This document shows positions 44,653 through 57,453 of a stretch of DNA of 64,000 nt, in pieces. How positions within the stretch are numbered: position 1 is the stretch's first letter; every line of letters begins with the position of its first letter. Origin of the DNA: Dipteronia dyeriana (taxonomy: Eukaryota > Streptophyta > Magnoliopsida > Sapindales > Sapindaceae); assembly GCA_032871835.1 (NCBI GenBank), contig CM065298.1, forward strand, positions 14,327,096 through 14,391,095, written 5' to 3'. Below the pieces are notes generated by a model that ran no database searches, was not told the origin of the DNA, and worked only from the letters and a program-made list of their open reading frames with translations. A program made the position numbers and the translations under genes.

Positions 44653-46880
44653 TCACCACACGTTAATTGGTGTATTTTAAAAAAGAATTATTAATGTGGT
44701 GATATTTATACAAAAGCCCCCCAAAAAGATGCCATTAAATTTTCGAACCCTTTTCCCTTTTCCAAAAGTTTGCCGAAGCCCACCCTATCCCTCTTAAAAA
44801 AAAATAGTAACAAAACAAATTAAAGTATCAATTGTTTTTTTTTCCAAATTAGGCTTTTGTTTTTATGTCGTTTTTATGTCGTTTTTAGCTTTTTTATTTC
44901 TTTTCAAAAACCTCCATTCCATCCATAGAGATGAAAGACCTCTATTGGAGGTCAGTTCAACCTCCAACGGAGGTCGAAATCAACCTCGAATTGGAGGTTG
45001 AAATCGGCCTACAATTGGAGGTCGCTCGATAAAGAAGATGGCAATTTTTTTTTAGAAAATTTCATTTTAAATTACAAATATACCTAATAAGTTTGTAAAA
45101 TAATAAAATAAGTCTTGAAAATTAAAAAACAAGTCTTGAAAATGTAAAATAAATATCGGAAATACCAAAATATATTTCGGAAACACAAAAAAGTGCGAGA
45201 CTTATTTTTGTGAGTGTGTTTTAATTTAAGGATATTTTTATCGGATTCACAATTAAAGTACTATTAAAATCTAAGTTATTAAGTTAATGATAATCCTAGT
45301 AATTAATCTTTAAAGAATGCTATTAAATTTTTGAACCCAATAATTCATTCCCAGTTCTAACAAAAGTTATATAAATGTGAAGCCATCAACCTCGAAAGTT
45401 ACACGATAGATATCACGATTGCTAGCTATATGCTTACTGCTTTTCACCAAAATTAATTCTTACAACAATTCTCAGCTATTCATCCTAACTTAATTAGATG
45501 TAGGGGCGAAGCCACGATATGGTTTGAGAGGGCTATCCCCCTAGGTCTAGCTCGTAATTTTCTTTTTAAAAGTTTATTTAAATCTTATCCTAATTGTAAT
45601 ACTATTCATATTAACATTTTTAATAATAGTATTTTTTACAAATTTGATATCCAGATCTTGTATTTAAATGATGTGGCATAATTATAATCTGTTAATTTAA
45701 ATTATATTAAATTTATATGATTTAAATTAATCCCATATTTTTTGAACACTAAATTTAGATAAAGTAAGGTTACTTTAAAATTTGCACCATAACACTGTTC
45801 TTGGGGTCAAAAATCTAATCTTCAGGACAATGTCATTCACAAGCATCTCATATCAAATCCAATTTTTCTTAAACATTATTGTATGTAGGTTGTTCAGTGC
45901 AAGAATTTCTTCAATAAAGTTCTCTAGAGAATTCTCTTAATCCTCTCTCAAAATTTCCCAGAGATTCTTTGTAACTTTATCGAGAAAGTTACAAACGTTG
46001 ATACACTATTCTAGTTTTTGAAGCTGGTTCAAATCACAATGACAAAAGAATGTCCATTGATAGATTTTTTCACTCTTTGTTGATCCGGATTCGATAACAA
46101 AATTTGCACGCGTTATTCAATTTAAATTAGTATGTTTAAATGAGGTGAGTTATACCATTTAAACGTATTTAAACGACTTTGGAAGTGCATTATTCGATTT
46201 AAACAAGTTTGCGAGACGAATTATGAGCTTGTTTGCATGCGGAAACGTAATAGATATGTATCTAACCATGTATTGCTTAAATTAATGGTTCGGGGTCCCC
46301 TCTTAGTCTCTTTCATTGAGTAGCAATGTGTAGTGTGAACTGTGAACTAGTAATTTGCATATCCATTGATGAATGATGATGATGACCATTATATATTGGA
46401 GCACTCACTTCATCGTTTTGTCAAATCTTTTCATGATCAAGCAATTGCGCCACTATATACTGTTGCTTTTCTACTCATGCACAATTATGTGGTTGGTGCT
46501 ACTACATATGCATGTAGTGTTAAATCAGTTGATAAACACTAAACAAATTTGAATGAGTGAAAATTATAAATTATTCAGCTAGCTAGCATCAGAGTTTTGA
46601 TGGGTGATGAAACGATGACATATATATAGTTGCTAGAAGCAGGTTTATCATTTGGTAGGCATAGAAAGTACGTACACAAGGGACTGTTCCCGTTACGAAT
46701 TATAATAGTGTTTTTTGTTTTAATTTCTAAAAATACATCCGGTAGCACATGCTTCTATATTTGAAAATAAAAATACATTATGTAGATTAACTGAAAATTT
46801 CAACAATATATATATATATATATAATATAATATAATATGATATGAGGGTTTAAAAAATAAATGGTAATTTTTGGAGGTGG
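44653..46880. repeat. Segmental repeat unit B
   Basis: The unit is colinear with units A and C: AGCCCACCCTATCCCTCTT, the GGAGGTCGAAATC MITE (44890-45290), GCGAAGCCACGA, AACACTGTTCTTGGGGT, ATGATGATGA and GTTGCTAGAAGCAGG. It lacks the solo LTR of unit A. No gene is visible. It lies directly upstream of the protease fragment at 47117. Confidence 0.85.
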
Positions 46881-46892
46881 TATTTCAACACT

Positions 46893-46980
46893 GTCACTAC
46901 TTTAATAAATTAAGTTTAAAAAACATTTATTATGGTGAACGGACAAAAATACCCCAATAGTTGTTCCACATCAGATTTTT
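46893..46980. mobile_element. Isolated Kaonashi-MULE terminus
   Basis: TTTAATAAATTAAGTTTAAA followed by ACATTTATTATGGTGAAC matches the left terminus of both MULE copies (TTTAATAACTTAAGTTTAAA, ACACCTATTATGGTGAAC). No transposase follows. Instead, 137 bases later, the protease 3' fragment begins. Confidence 0.7.
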
Positions 46981-47116
46981 TTCATTCATTTTACAGTGAT
47001 AGCGTTGTGAAGTAGAGAGAGAAAGTCTCGTTGAAACCCAAACAATCACTCGAAAGGTGACGGCGTGGCACTATACAGACGCATTTGGGGATTGGTTCGG
47101 GATCCCATCTTAGCCT

Positions 47117-47386
47117 CTTTCACCGGTGTGGACAGTGTTAGCATACCATTGGTTTCGATTTTCTTCAAAGGTGGGATTGAGTTGCCATTGCAACCGGAGA
47201 ATATAATGACGGTGGTGACTAGTCCGAGCAAAGTGTGCTTGGCGTTTATTCCCACCGACGGGTCCGACGGCATTAATTTCATCTTGGGGAATATTCAGCA
47301 ATTGGGGGTGGAGGTGGAGGTGGTGTACGATGTTTCTGGAGGGCAGATTCGGTTTCGTCCGGGTGGGTGCTTGCAACTGAGATAAA
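47117..47386 (+). pseudogene. Aspartic protease 3' fragment, copy 3
   Basis: This fragment holds only the last ~88 codons of exon 3 (FTGVDSVSIPLVSIFFKGG to GNIQQLGVEVEVVYDVSGGQ), nearly identical to copy 1, followed by the same 3' flank. Both catalytic aspartates are missing. A small insertion changes the C-terminal end to RPGGCLQLR. The frame is open upstream to 47065 through unrelated sequence, giving a chimeric 106-codon frame. It is probably a truncated member of the protease array. Capture by a MULE is the alternative. Confidence 0.88.
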
Positions 47387-47540
47387 AACCATGTAATATG
47401 GTTTTATTATGTACGTATGAAAAATGCATGTAATCTACCATGGTTTGAAGTATTGCATGTTATTAAATAAAATTTCCCTAATGGGGTTATCTTACCATCG
47501 ATATTAAATTCAAACGCTTCACGTGGTAAATGTGGTTTAA

Positions 47541-48504
47541 GATTGAATATTTCAAGGTTTGAGACAGAAAAACACAATTCGAACTTTTGTTGTTGTTGAA
47601 AATGCGATAATATGTTAAACAAAAGGGAGCCAACTGAACAGAAGAGCCGGATGAAAACCAAGCTCCAGCCAAAGCTCAAAGAACATAAAAAACCCACAAG
47701 CTGCAAAATGTACCGACCATACAACAAAAGGGAATCATTACTACATTTTTAATTGATATAAAATAAAGTTATAAAGAGGCATTTTGGACATCGCACATTT
47801 GCACATAAAAGAAAAAAAAAACATTGTATGAGTTAAAGGTAAAGGTTAAGCTGTACCAATTTCAAATTTTGACTTTAATTTTTGGCTTTAACGTCCAATA
47901 CTTTTATTTTTATATGGTTGTTTATGTAAATTCCCATTATGTTCAATTAATAAACCCTAAAATCTTAAATTTTATTTTATTATATTTAAATATTTCATCT
48001 ATTATTATGATTCAGTCTATTTTATCACATATATTTTTCTTTATTTTATTATTGTAATTTATTTAGAATTAATAATTAAAAGAATAAGACATTTATAATA
48101 ATATTTATTAATCAGTTATTTTTTATATAAATTTAAAGTAAATTCATTATAAATACGAAATAATTTTTTTATTATAAAATTATATTTTAATTTTTTTAAA
48201 TAATAAATATTATAATTTTTTATTGTTTATGTTGTTTTTCTTGTTATTATTTATTTTTATAATAGTGTGTTCTTGTTTTTAGTTCTTTTCAATGTACGAC
48301 TATTTAGATCAACTCGAATAAGTGTTATATTTTTTTTAACTCATTATACTATCAACTTCTTTTATATAAAAAATATCATTTTATTATGATTTAAAAAATT
48401 TCATTATTATTTTTATTTAATTGTTATTTTGTTCAAATGTCTCACCTCGTTAAAATTTCTAGATCCGTCAATGAGTGCATAACCACCTCCCCTAAATAGA
48501 GTTC
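47541..48504. other. AT-rich insertion separating the protease 3' flank
   Basis: The 3' flank of copy 3 stops matching copy 1 near 47541 and resumes near 48505, so these ~960 bases are inserted or strongly diverged. A 94-base piece at 47629-47722, flanked by AACAAAAGGGA, may be a tiny retroposed fragment. The rest is low-complexity A/T. No gene is supported. Confidence 0.55.
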
Positions 48505-51475
48505 AAAAAAATATATAAATAATGTTTATGAAATTACCTTGATACTTCAAAAGTTTTCATTTTAACCCCCAAATATTTTTGTTTTTTTATCTATGACTCC
48601 ACCACAATGACCATATCATTAGATAATTTTATGAGTAATGACAGACACTACAAATTTTATAAAAATGTGCACCCAACAAACTCAAAAGTTACGTGCTACT
48701 TTTCACCAAATTCTTACCTTTACTCTTATTTGGAATACATTTTCCCTTTTCCCCAAATGTTTGCCAAAGCCCACCCTATCCCTCTTACAAAAAATAGTAA
48801 CAAAACAAATTAAAGTATTAATTGTTTTTTTTTTCCAAATTAAAACATATAGGTTTTTGTTTTTGTGTCATTTTTAGCTTTTTTATTTCTTTTCAAAAAC
48901 ATGTCCTCCATCCATCAACATGAAAGATCTCTATTAGAGGTCAGTTCGACCTCCAATAAAGGTCGAAATAGGTCGTTCGATAAAAAAGATGACAATTTTT
49001 TTTTAAAAAAATTCATTTTAAATTACAAATATATCTAATATGTCTTGAAAATAACAAAATAAGTCCCAAAAATTAAAAAGTAAGTCTTAAAAGTGAAAAA
49101 TAAGTATCAAAAATACCAAAATATATTTTGAAAACACAAAAAAGTGCGAGACGTATTTTTGTGAACGTGTTTTAGTTTAAGGATATTTTTATCGGATCCA
49201 CAATTAAAGTATTATTAAAACCTAAGTTATTAAGTTAATGATTTATAATCTTAATACTTAATCTTTAAAGAGTTCTATTAAATTTTACAACCTCCCAGCT
49301 GATCTAACAAAAGTTATATAAATGTGAAGCCATCAACCTCGAAAGTTACACGATAGATATCAGGATTTCTAGCTATGTGCTTACTGCTTTTCACCAAAAT
49401 TAATTCTTACAACAATTCTCAGCAATTCATCCTAACTTAATTATATGTAGGAGCGAAGCCACGACATGGTTTGAGAGGGCTATCCCCTAGGTCTAGTTCG
49501 TAATTTTCTTTTTAAAAGTGTATTTAAATCTTATCCTAATTGTAATACTATTCATATTAAATTTTTTAATAATACTACTTCTTACAAATTTAATATCCAA
49601 AATTTATGTTCAAATGATATGACATAATTATAATCCACTAATTTAAATTGTATTAAATTTATATGATTTAAATTAATCCCATATTTTTTGAACATCAAAT
49701 TTAGACAAAGTAATGTTACTTTAAAATTTACACCATAACACTGTTCTTGGGGTCAAAAATCTAACCTTCAGGACAATGTCATTCACAAGCATCTCATATC
49801 AAATCCAATTTTTCTTAAACATTATTGTATGTAGGTTGTTCAGTGCAAGAATTTCTTCAATAAAGTTCTCTAGAGAATTCTCTTAATCCTCTCTCAAAAT
49901 TTCCCAGAGATTCTTTGTAACTTTCCGAGAAAGTTACAAACGTTGATACACTATTCTAGTTTTTGAAGCTGGTTCAAATCACAATGACAAAAGAATGTCC
50001 ATTGATAGATTTTTTCATTCTTTGTTGATCCGGATTCGATAACAAAATTTGCACACGTTATTCAATTTAAATTAATATGTTTAAACGAGGTGAGTTATAC
50101 CATTTAAACGTATTTAAACGACTTTGCAAGTGCATTATTCAATTTAAACAAGTTTGCGAGACGAATTATGAACTTGTTTGCATGTGGAAACGCAATAGAT
50201 ATGTATCAAACCATGTATTGCTTAAATTAATGTTTCGGGGTCCCCTCTCAGTCTCTTTCATTGAGTAGCAATGTGGAGTGTGAACTGTGAACTAGTAATT
50301 TGCATATCCATTGATGAATGATGATGATGACCATTATATATATTGGAGTACTCACTTCATCGTTTTGTCAAATCTTTTCATGATCAAGCAATTGCGCCAC
50401 TATATACTGTTGCTTTTCAACACATGCACTCATGCAGAAGTATGTGGTTGACACTTGACTGGTTGGTGCTACTACATATGCATGTAGTGTTAAATTAGTT
50501 GATAAAAACTAAACAAATTTGAATAACTGAAATTTATAAATTATTCAGCTAGCTGGCATCAGAGTTTTGATGGGTGATGAAACGATGACATATATATATA
50601 GTTGCTAGAAGCAGGTTTATCATTTGGTAGGCATTGAAAGTACGTACACAAGGGATTGTCCCGTACCAACTAATTAAAAATAAAAGTTATAATAATATTT
50701 TTTGTTTCAGTTTTAAATTCTAAAAATACATTAAATAGCATATGCTGCTATATTTTAAAAATGAAAATACATTATGTAGATTAACTGAAAATATCGAATA
50801 TATATATAATATCAAATTTGCATTTTTTTTTTCATATTACTATCATTATTCAACTATTCAACACTAAATTCATAATTTAGAAATAATATAATTTTAGTAA
50901 ATAAAAATATCATTAATGAATATTTATTTATTTAATAAATTTAAATAATGATACTAAATTTAAAAAATAAAAAATTACTTGAAAAAGACGAGGAGAAGAG
51001 AAGACGTGAAAAAGAAGAAAAAAAGGGGTGCATTTTAAAAAATCGAAATGAAAAACATAGTTCATTTTTAAGACCAATTTTGTTTTTCATGTTTTCTATA
51101 TTTTTTAATAACAAAATGAAAGACATTTACCAAAGGCAAATTCAAAATTGTATGACATCCAAGCTTATGTTATCAAACATGAAAAGTAAGTATAAGTGTA
51201 TAACTAATTTGAATGATTTGTGGCGCAAACAACAGAGAGTATTCATATCGAATCACTGAGCAAAAGTAATGATTTTTCAACAATAAAGGCCAATAAAATT
51301 CCAATTTAGTTTTCACATGTAACGAGTAAAGAGAAAAAAACATACCGATATTGTCACCCTTAAAACTAATCAGCATATTTATATTTTATTATAAATTTTA
51401 ATTATAAAAATATTTTAATTATTATTCAATCATTAATTACACATATATATTCTACTATATTTTTTTATTAAAAAT
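48505..51475. repeat. Segmental repeat unit C, left part
   Basis: The unit is colinear with A and B from AATGTTTATGAAATTACC through the MITE region (48900-49260) and the AACACTGTTCTTGGGGT and ATGATGATGA blocks to ATTCAATCATTAATTACAC. The LTR element at 51476 interrupts it, and it resumes at 54861. No conserved reading frame is visible. Confidence 0.85.
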
Positions 51476-52508
51476 TGTTATAGGGATTTTTTGATAGCAT
51501 GACAAGTTAACATGATTAGATATGCCACGTCACAAGAGTCAGGAAAGATCAACCCAAGACAATTAATAAATGATCTTAAGGGCAAGTCGAGATTATCCAA
51601 GATGGTCGGAGAAGCTAACTGATCGAGTATAAATAACCTGATCGGGGAGACTAGCCGATCGGGTAGAGACAACATAGTCGGGACCCTCCGATCGGGATTA
51701 AAGAAGTTTGGTTGGGACTAGACAATTGGTCAGTTGGATAACGCGCGAGAGATATCAAAGGCAACTACGACTCAAATACGAAGAGGGATTGTTTTAATTA
51801 AACAAGGAATCTAGAATCATACTTCGATAAGGAAATATCCCTATTTCCTCTTCAGTGTCAGAGAATTCTATTCAGGAAAGAACTCAAAGCTTCCAGAAGG
51901 ATAAAAACACCAAACAGAAAACGAGTCCAAATCAAACAATAATTCTACTCTTCTAGAAGACTGCATACCGATCGAGAAATAAGTCCTAAACAGACTATTC
52001 AACTAGAATCATATGAAGACTCTAATTCAATACACAAGATCTCTGAAACAGGAAAGAAGACAAAGACGACTTCAACAAGTAACCAAACATAATTAAACAC
52101 TATCACATTTCCTTATTTATAACAGTGATTAGGGTTCCATACACATATAAATAAACCCATAATCTCATTGTAAAAAGGGAGCCATATAACGAAACATATA
52201 CACACAACGACATAGAGAGACATATACAACAACAACGAGACATACACGAGAACACATAGAAAATATACAAGAAAGAGAGAGACACACCAAAAAGGAGAGA
52301 TTGAGCGTGTAATCGTATTATCATAGTGATTTCTTCTCGTCATCACCGGCAACCGTGATTATTTTCCCACCTTGGGGTTTTACCACGTAAACTCATATGT
52401 GCATATTTCCTTATCTTTTTTATATCTTTCTCATAACATCTTCAACAATCTACAAAAACCTGTTAGCCGCGTGATCAATCCTACACGATCCAAAAATCAC
52501 CGTCAACA
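51476..52508 (+). repeat. 5' LTR
   Basis: 1033 bp with TG...CA ends. It has recurrent CCGATCGGG motifs near 51600-51690. The strand is inferred from the primer-binding-like sequence after it (AGTGCTAGAAGAAGGGGC). Confidence 0.93.
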
Positions 52509-53827
52509 ACTAGTGCTAGAAGAAGGGGCTAGAACTCAACTTCGAGGAACCCTTATGAACAGATCGCTAAAGGAATTTCGATGTTGATCAACTACAGGAC
52601 CCGTAGTAAGAGTTGCGGTCTTGACCAAATCCAGAGGAAGAATATTGTGAAAACAATACTCAAACCTTCAAAGTGAAGTTAATACAATGGGTCACATCCA
52701 TAAAAAATCAAGAACATCCTGACAACTACAACATAGACAGAGGAAACACCGAGATATTATAGCAAGCCCAAAAAAAATAGGTGTTACGGGGTGAATTATC
52801 TATTTTATCGGCATCAGAATATACACAAGTAAGCAAATCCGTAAACAGAGTTCTAAAAAAAAAAGAACTCGTGAAGAAGCAACATGGCAAAGGATAGACG
52901 ATCATCAGAAGGACCCCAACTGGGGCAATAAGCCAATGGAAAAGAAGCGAAGCCCGAGTCGAGACAGTGGCCAAGGGACGGTCAACATTATCTTTTGAAG
53001 ACCATATACAAGCTCATGAATAACGGAACTTAGCCTTCAAAAAAAAAAAAGTGGTCGGGAATTATCCTGAGCGAAAGGACAGGACACCGATCGAACCAAG
53101 ACAGTCATAAATTGTCCTGAGAAAAAAGTCAGGACACCGAATGGTCCAACTAAAAAAAACATACTCTTTAGGGAAATAGCTTAGTTGTTTATGATATTTT
53201 CAGTTTGTTTTTTATTCTTAGTTTTTTTAATTGTTCTTTATTTTGATGTTGTTAATTTTCAGATCAATTAACAAAAGAAGCCAAGAATGGTGTTTCAATA
53301 AAGATGGTCGAAAATTATCCTAAGCCAAAAGTTGGGACACCGACTGAATTAAGACGATCGGGAATTATCCTAAATAAAGAGCCGAAATACCGACTGATCC
53401 AATTAAAAGATAGTCAGGAATTATTTTGAGCAAAGAGTCAGGACACTGATCAGTCCAAAAGAAAAAAAAATCAGGAATTATCTTGAGCGAAAGGTCATGA
53501 CACCGACCGAATTAAGACAGTCGGGAATTATCCTGAGCAAAGAACCATGAAACCGGCTAGTCAAAAAAAAAAAGACAGTTGGGAATTATCTTGAGCAGAG
53601 AGCCATGATATCAACTGGTCCAGCTACAAGGGAGCAAAAAAAAAAAGGGTCCAAGATTGATCAGTTTAATAAGATACTTGATCAGTTTTTTTTTAAAAAC
53701 CGATCAGTTTAATAAAATATTTGATCGGGTAGGAAGCGATAAGTGCAGAAGCGTTAAAAAATTAAAAACTATTCAAATCCCCTTCGTTGAGCCGTCAAAA
53801 GTTCATCTCGCGAATTTAATGGGGTAT
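52509..53827 (+). mobile_element. Internal region with tandem repeats
   Basis: It begins with a possible primer-binding site (TAGTGCTAGAAGAAGGGG). From about 53050 to 53630 there are about nine irregular units of 50-60 bp built on GTCGGGAATTATCCTGAGC and a segment like AGGACACCGACTGATCC. A 60-base foreign T-rich piece lies near 53175-53270. No frame resembles gag or pol on either strand. Confidence 0.85.
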
Positions 53828-54855
53828 TGTTATAGGGATTTTTTGATAGCATGACAAGTCAGCATGATTAGATATGCCATGTCACAAGAGTAAGGAAAGA
53901 TCAACCAAAGACAATTAATAGATGATCGCAAGGCCAAGTCGAGATTACCCAAGATGGTCTGAGAAGCTAACCGATCGGGTACAAATAACATGATCGGGGA
54001 GAATAGCCGATCGGGTAGAGATAACTTGGTCGGGACCATCCGATCGGGATAAAAGAAGTTTGGTCGAGACAAGACAATTGGTCATTTGGATAACGCGCGG
54101 GAGATATTAAAGGCAAATACGACTCAAATACGAAGAAGAACTGTTTTACTTAAACAAGGAATCTAGAATCATACTTCAATAAGGAAATATCCCTATTTCC
54201 TCTTTAGTGTTAGAATTCTATACATGAAAGAACTCAAAGCTTCCAGAAGGATAAAAACACCAAACAGAAAACGAGTCTAAATCAAACAATAACTCTACTC
54301 TTCTAGAAGAATGCATACATATCAAGAAATTAGTCCTAAACAGACTATTCAACTAGAATCCTACGAAGACCCTAGTTCAATACACAAGATCTCTGAAATA
54401 GGAAAGAAAATAAAGACGACTTCAATAAGTAACCAGTCATAATTAAACACTATCACCTTTCCTTATTTGTAACAAGGATTATGGTTCTATGCACATATAA
54501 ATAGACTCATAATCTCATTGTAAAAAGGAAGCCATATAACGAAACATATACACATGACATAGAGAGACATATACAACAACAACGAGACATAGACGAGAAC
54601 ACATAGAAAATATACAAGAAAGAGAGGGATACGCCAAAAATGAAAGATTGAGCGTGTAATCGTATTATCATAGTGATTTCTTCTCGCCGTCACCAGCAAC
54701 CGTGGATGTTTTCCCGCCTTGGGGTTTTGTCACGTAAACTCATGTGTGCATGTTTTCTTCTCTTTTTTCTATCTTTCTCATACCATCTTCAACAATCTAT
54801 AAAAACCTGTTAGACGCATGATCAATCCTACACGATCCAAAAATCACCGTCAACA
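53828..54855 (+). repeat. 3' LTR
   Basis: 1028 bp, direct copy of 51476-52508 with scattered substitutions and small indels, followed by the AAAAT duplication. Confidence 0.93.
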
Positions 54856-54860
54856 AAAAT

Positions 54861-55171
54861 AAAATAAAATTATGATAAACCCTGATTTTTATTTTTGTGA
54901 AAAAAAAGCTGAAAACTTTATATCTTCAACAATATATCTAAATAAAATTAAAATTAAGATATATAGGTAATTATATATCTTCGACTCGAAAATTGTAAAA
55001 AGTCTCAGAAACTACGTAAAAAGTCTCAAAAATTACGAAAAAGTTTCAAAAACTACCAAAAAGTTTGGAAACTACTTGAAAAGTCTCGAAAAATATAAAA
55101 TAAATCTCGAAAATACAAAATAAATCTCAAAAACACCAAAATAAATATCGGAAACACAAAAACGCACGAGA
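54861..55171. repeat. Segmental repeat unit C, right part
   Basis: It continues unit C after the LTR element and matches 26620-26900 of unit A: GCTGAAAACT, TATATCTTCAACAATAT, then eight or so AAAAAGTCTC(A/G)AAAA units. It ends in CGCACGAGAC, where the next element begins. Confidence 0.8.
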
Positions 55172-55491
55172 CCCAAATTTTGAATATTAGAATAACCAAA
55201 AAGACCCAAATCAAACCTAGCTTAAAAAAAAATATAAAAAAAAATTAATCAATTAAAATCATATTACCTTTAAATACATTAAATATATTAGGTTTTTTTT
55301 ACTTATATACTCGGTTTATTCGGTTCAATCCGGTTTTAAAAAAATCAAACCGGTTTGAACCGAATAAAAATTCGATTTTCAATTTTTAAACCGGTTTAAA
55401 CCGAATTATCCTTACGAATCGAATCGAATACCCCTTTTTCGGTTCGATTTGGTTTGAATCAGTTCGAATTGCATCTTAATGCCCACCCCTA
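55172..55491. mobile_element. hAT-like GGTTCGGTTC-rich element, copy 2 (left part missing)
   Basis: The sequence is almost identical to 28875-29130 and continues to a complete right end, TTAATGCCCACCCCTAA at about 55475-55491. This is the inverted form of the left end of copy 1. Only about the right two thirds is present. It has no coding capacity. Confidence 0.75.
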
Positions 55492-56165
55492 AATTGTTGG
55501 GTATCTCATGGGACTGGATCAAAATAATCGGACACCTCTGCAGCTTGCTTCAAACATATTCTCTCCTCTTATCTTCTCTTCAACCTTTCTTCAAACACCT
55601 GCAAAACTTCACACTCTCAACTACAAGTACCAAAATCATCTTGAGCAAAAACAAAAACACCTCAAAATTTCACAAACCCACTTTACATTTGAAGGCAAAA
55701 ATCACTACATATTTACATAGAAACCTTAGATTACGCGAAAACCATAGATCTAATAACCCCCAATGAAACGATCAAAAACCCACAATAATCATTCATAACT
55801 AAACAAGAATTTAAAAACAAAACCCAAGAATAGATGGCCCAATAAATAATAATAATAATAATAAAGGATGCCAAATCCATAAACAAAAAAAACAAAAAAA
55901 AAAAACTCACAATCAGGATTGGTAGTGGTGGGGTTGAGAGCGACAGGAGAAGCCTTGTCCAGCTGTGCTGTGGCTGCTTCACTTTAGTGTCCAAAACAAG
56001 AAGAGAGAGGTCTCTGTTCAAGAAAAAGAAGACTTGGTCAAGAGAGGGAGTAGCAGTCAACAATGGAAACAAACGAATCCCATATCTTGGCCTTCACTAT
56101 CTTATCACATTGCAATGGGGAAGAGATTAACCAACCCTATCACATCCCAGCTGTCAAACGGACCC
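55492..56165. other. Unassigned stretch, possibly a captured gene 5' region
   Basis: Composition differs from the surroundings. Minus-strand frames at 56072-55731 and a plus frame at 55479-55766 have no recognisable domain. The minus strand, with CT-rich leader-like sequence and a GTGAGT-like site near 55911, looks somewhat like a 5' UTR with a first intron. I cannot name a gene. Confidence 0.35.
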
Positions 56166-56437
56166 TAAATTCATAATTTAACAATAATATAATTTTATTA
56201 AATATAAATATAAAGTTAAAATAAAAAATTGCTTAAAAAAGACGAGGAAAAGAAGACGCGAAAAAAAGGTGCATTTTAAATAGCGAAATAAAAAATGTAG
56301 TACACTTTTGAGACCAATTTTGTTTTCTTTATTTTTTGAAAACAAATGAAACACATTTACCAAAGACCGAATTCAAAATTGTAAGTTATCGAAGCTTATG
56401 TTATCAAACATGACAAGTAATGATTTTAAAACCAATA

Positions 56438-57166
56438 TAGGTTCAGTTTGGTATTGCTGTGATGTGGGGAGAAGTGCTTTTGAAATTACTGTGGAGGAAA
56501 TTGCTTTTGGAATTGCTATGGGAAGAATCAGTTGAGTGTTTGGTAAACTGATTTTCAAAAATACTGTGAGAACTAAAAGCAATTTCAATGTGTTTGGTAA
56601 ACTAATATAAAAAGTGTTGTGAGTGTGTAAAATTACTAAAAGGATAAAGACATCTAAATAGTGTTAATTTGCTATACTTTATATTTTTCTTGTTTATTTG
56701 TATTTAGTGTTAAGTGTTATATAATTATGATACTTTATTGAATTAATTAGTCCTATTTTTTATTCTACTTTATTTAATTAATTAGTCATATTGCTTTATT
56801 TCTTTATTTCTTTATTTTATTCTACTTTATTTTTTATTTTATTTTTATTTTACTTTATTGAATTAATTATGGAAACATTTTTTTTTGTACAAAAATATAA
56901 ATCAAATTTTTTTTGTTAAATTTCGTTAAAGGTAAGGATAAAGTTGAAAAGTTAGTAAAATTTCATTTAATATCACTGTAGCGCGTTTTCTAAAATGAGA
57001 AGCCAAAATCCAAAATCATGTATTTGTAGCTTCTCAAAAACTCAGTTGGGAGAAGCTAAAAGTGATCAAAAGCACTTCCCCACGATTTTAACAAACACCC
57101 TGTCTGAGGTACATAAACACTTTTGACCCCCAAAACAGCTGAAGAAGCAATGTCAAACTGAACCAT
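56438..57166. mobile_element. MITE with GGTTCAGTTTG termini
   Basis: The left end reads TAGGTTCAGTTTGGTATTGC and the right end, in reverse complement, TATGGTTCAGTTTGACATTG. The next blocks (GGGGAGAAGTGCTTTTG, and TTGGGAGAAGC with AAAAGCACTTCCCC on the right) are also inverted. It interrupts unit D between the TGACAAGTAATG and GATTTGTGGCGC blocks. It is about 730 bp, with no coding capacity. The termini suggest a hAT-type element. Confidence 0.75.
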
Positions 57167-57242
57167 AAACTCATTTGTATGATTTGTGGCGCAAACAACA
57201 TAAAGTAATCATATAGAATCGTGGAGCAAAAGTAATGATTTT

Positions 57243-57453
57243 TCTTTTTTAAACAGCAATTTATTAACAAGCCAAGAAGACAAAGACCAAACAACAGCCA
57301 AACCCGAGAACGGAAACAAACTAAAAAGGAGCAAGAACCAAACAGAAAGCAGCGCCTCTGGCTGCAACAAAACAAACAGCAAACACAGAAAAAACGAGAC
57401 AGACAGAGGAAGGATCAAAACAAAAACAAAAGGCAGGAGCTGATCAAAGACTC
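57243..57453 (-). mobile_element. 5'-truncated LINE tail with 14-bp target-site duplication
   Basis: It is flanked by AAAGTAATGATTTT at 57229-57242 and 57454-57467. The T-rich left side is the poly(A) end on the minus strand. Units A and C read across this site without an insert (GAGCAAAAGTAACGATTTTTC). The content is noncoding LINE 3' UTR. Confidence 0.88.

Larger units (their letters stand above)
51476..54855 (+). mobile_element. LTR retrotransposon without coding capacity (LARD/TRIM-like)
   Basis: Two direct LTRs of about 1.03 kb (51476-52508 and 53828-54855) start TGTTATAGGG and end CCGTCAACA. The flanking duplication is AAAAT (51471-51475, 54856-54860). The 1.3-kb internal region encodes no gag or pol and consists largely of tandem repeats. 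The LTRs differ by roughly 7-8% in the first 160 bases by eye, so the insertion is not recent. It must have been mobilised by proteins from another element. Confidence 0.95.

Noticed and set aside
46893..47540. Confirmed Pack-MULE carrying the protease fragment
   Set aside because: Only one MULE terminus is visible, and the 3' flank of the gene is present too, so a truncated tandem copy explains the data at least as well.
55479..56072. Pair of opposing 95- and 113-codon frames as host genes
   Set aside because: Neither shows a domain. The minus frame ends in low-complexity F/L/I-rich sequence from poly(A/T) runs. It is listed only as an unassigned stretch.
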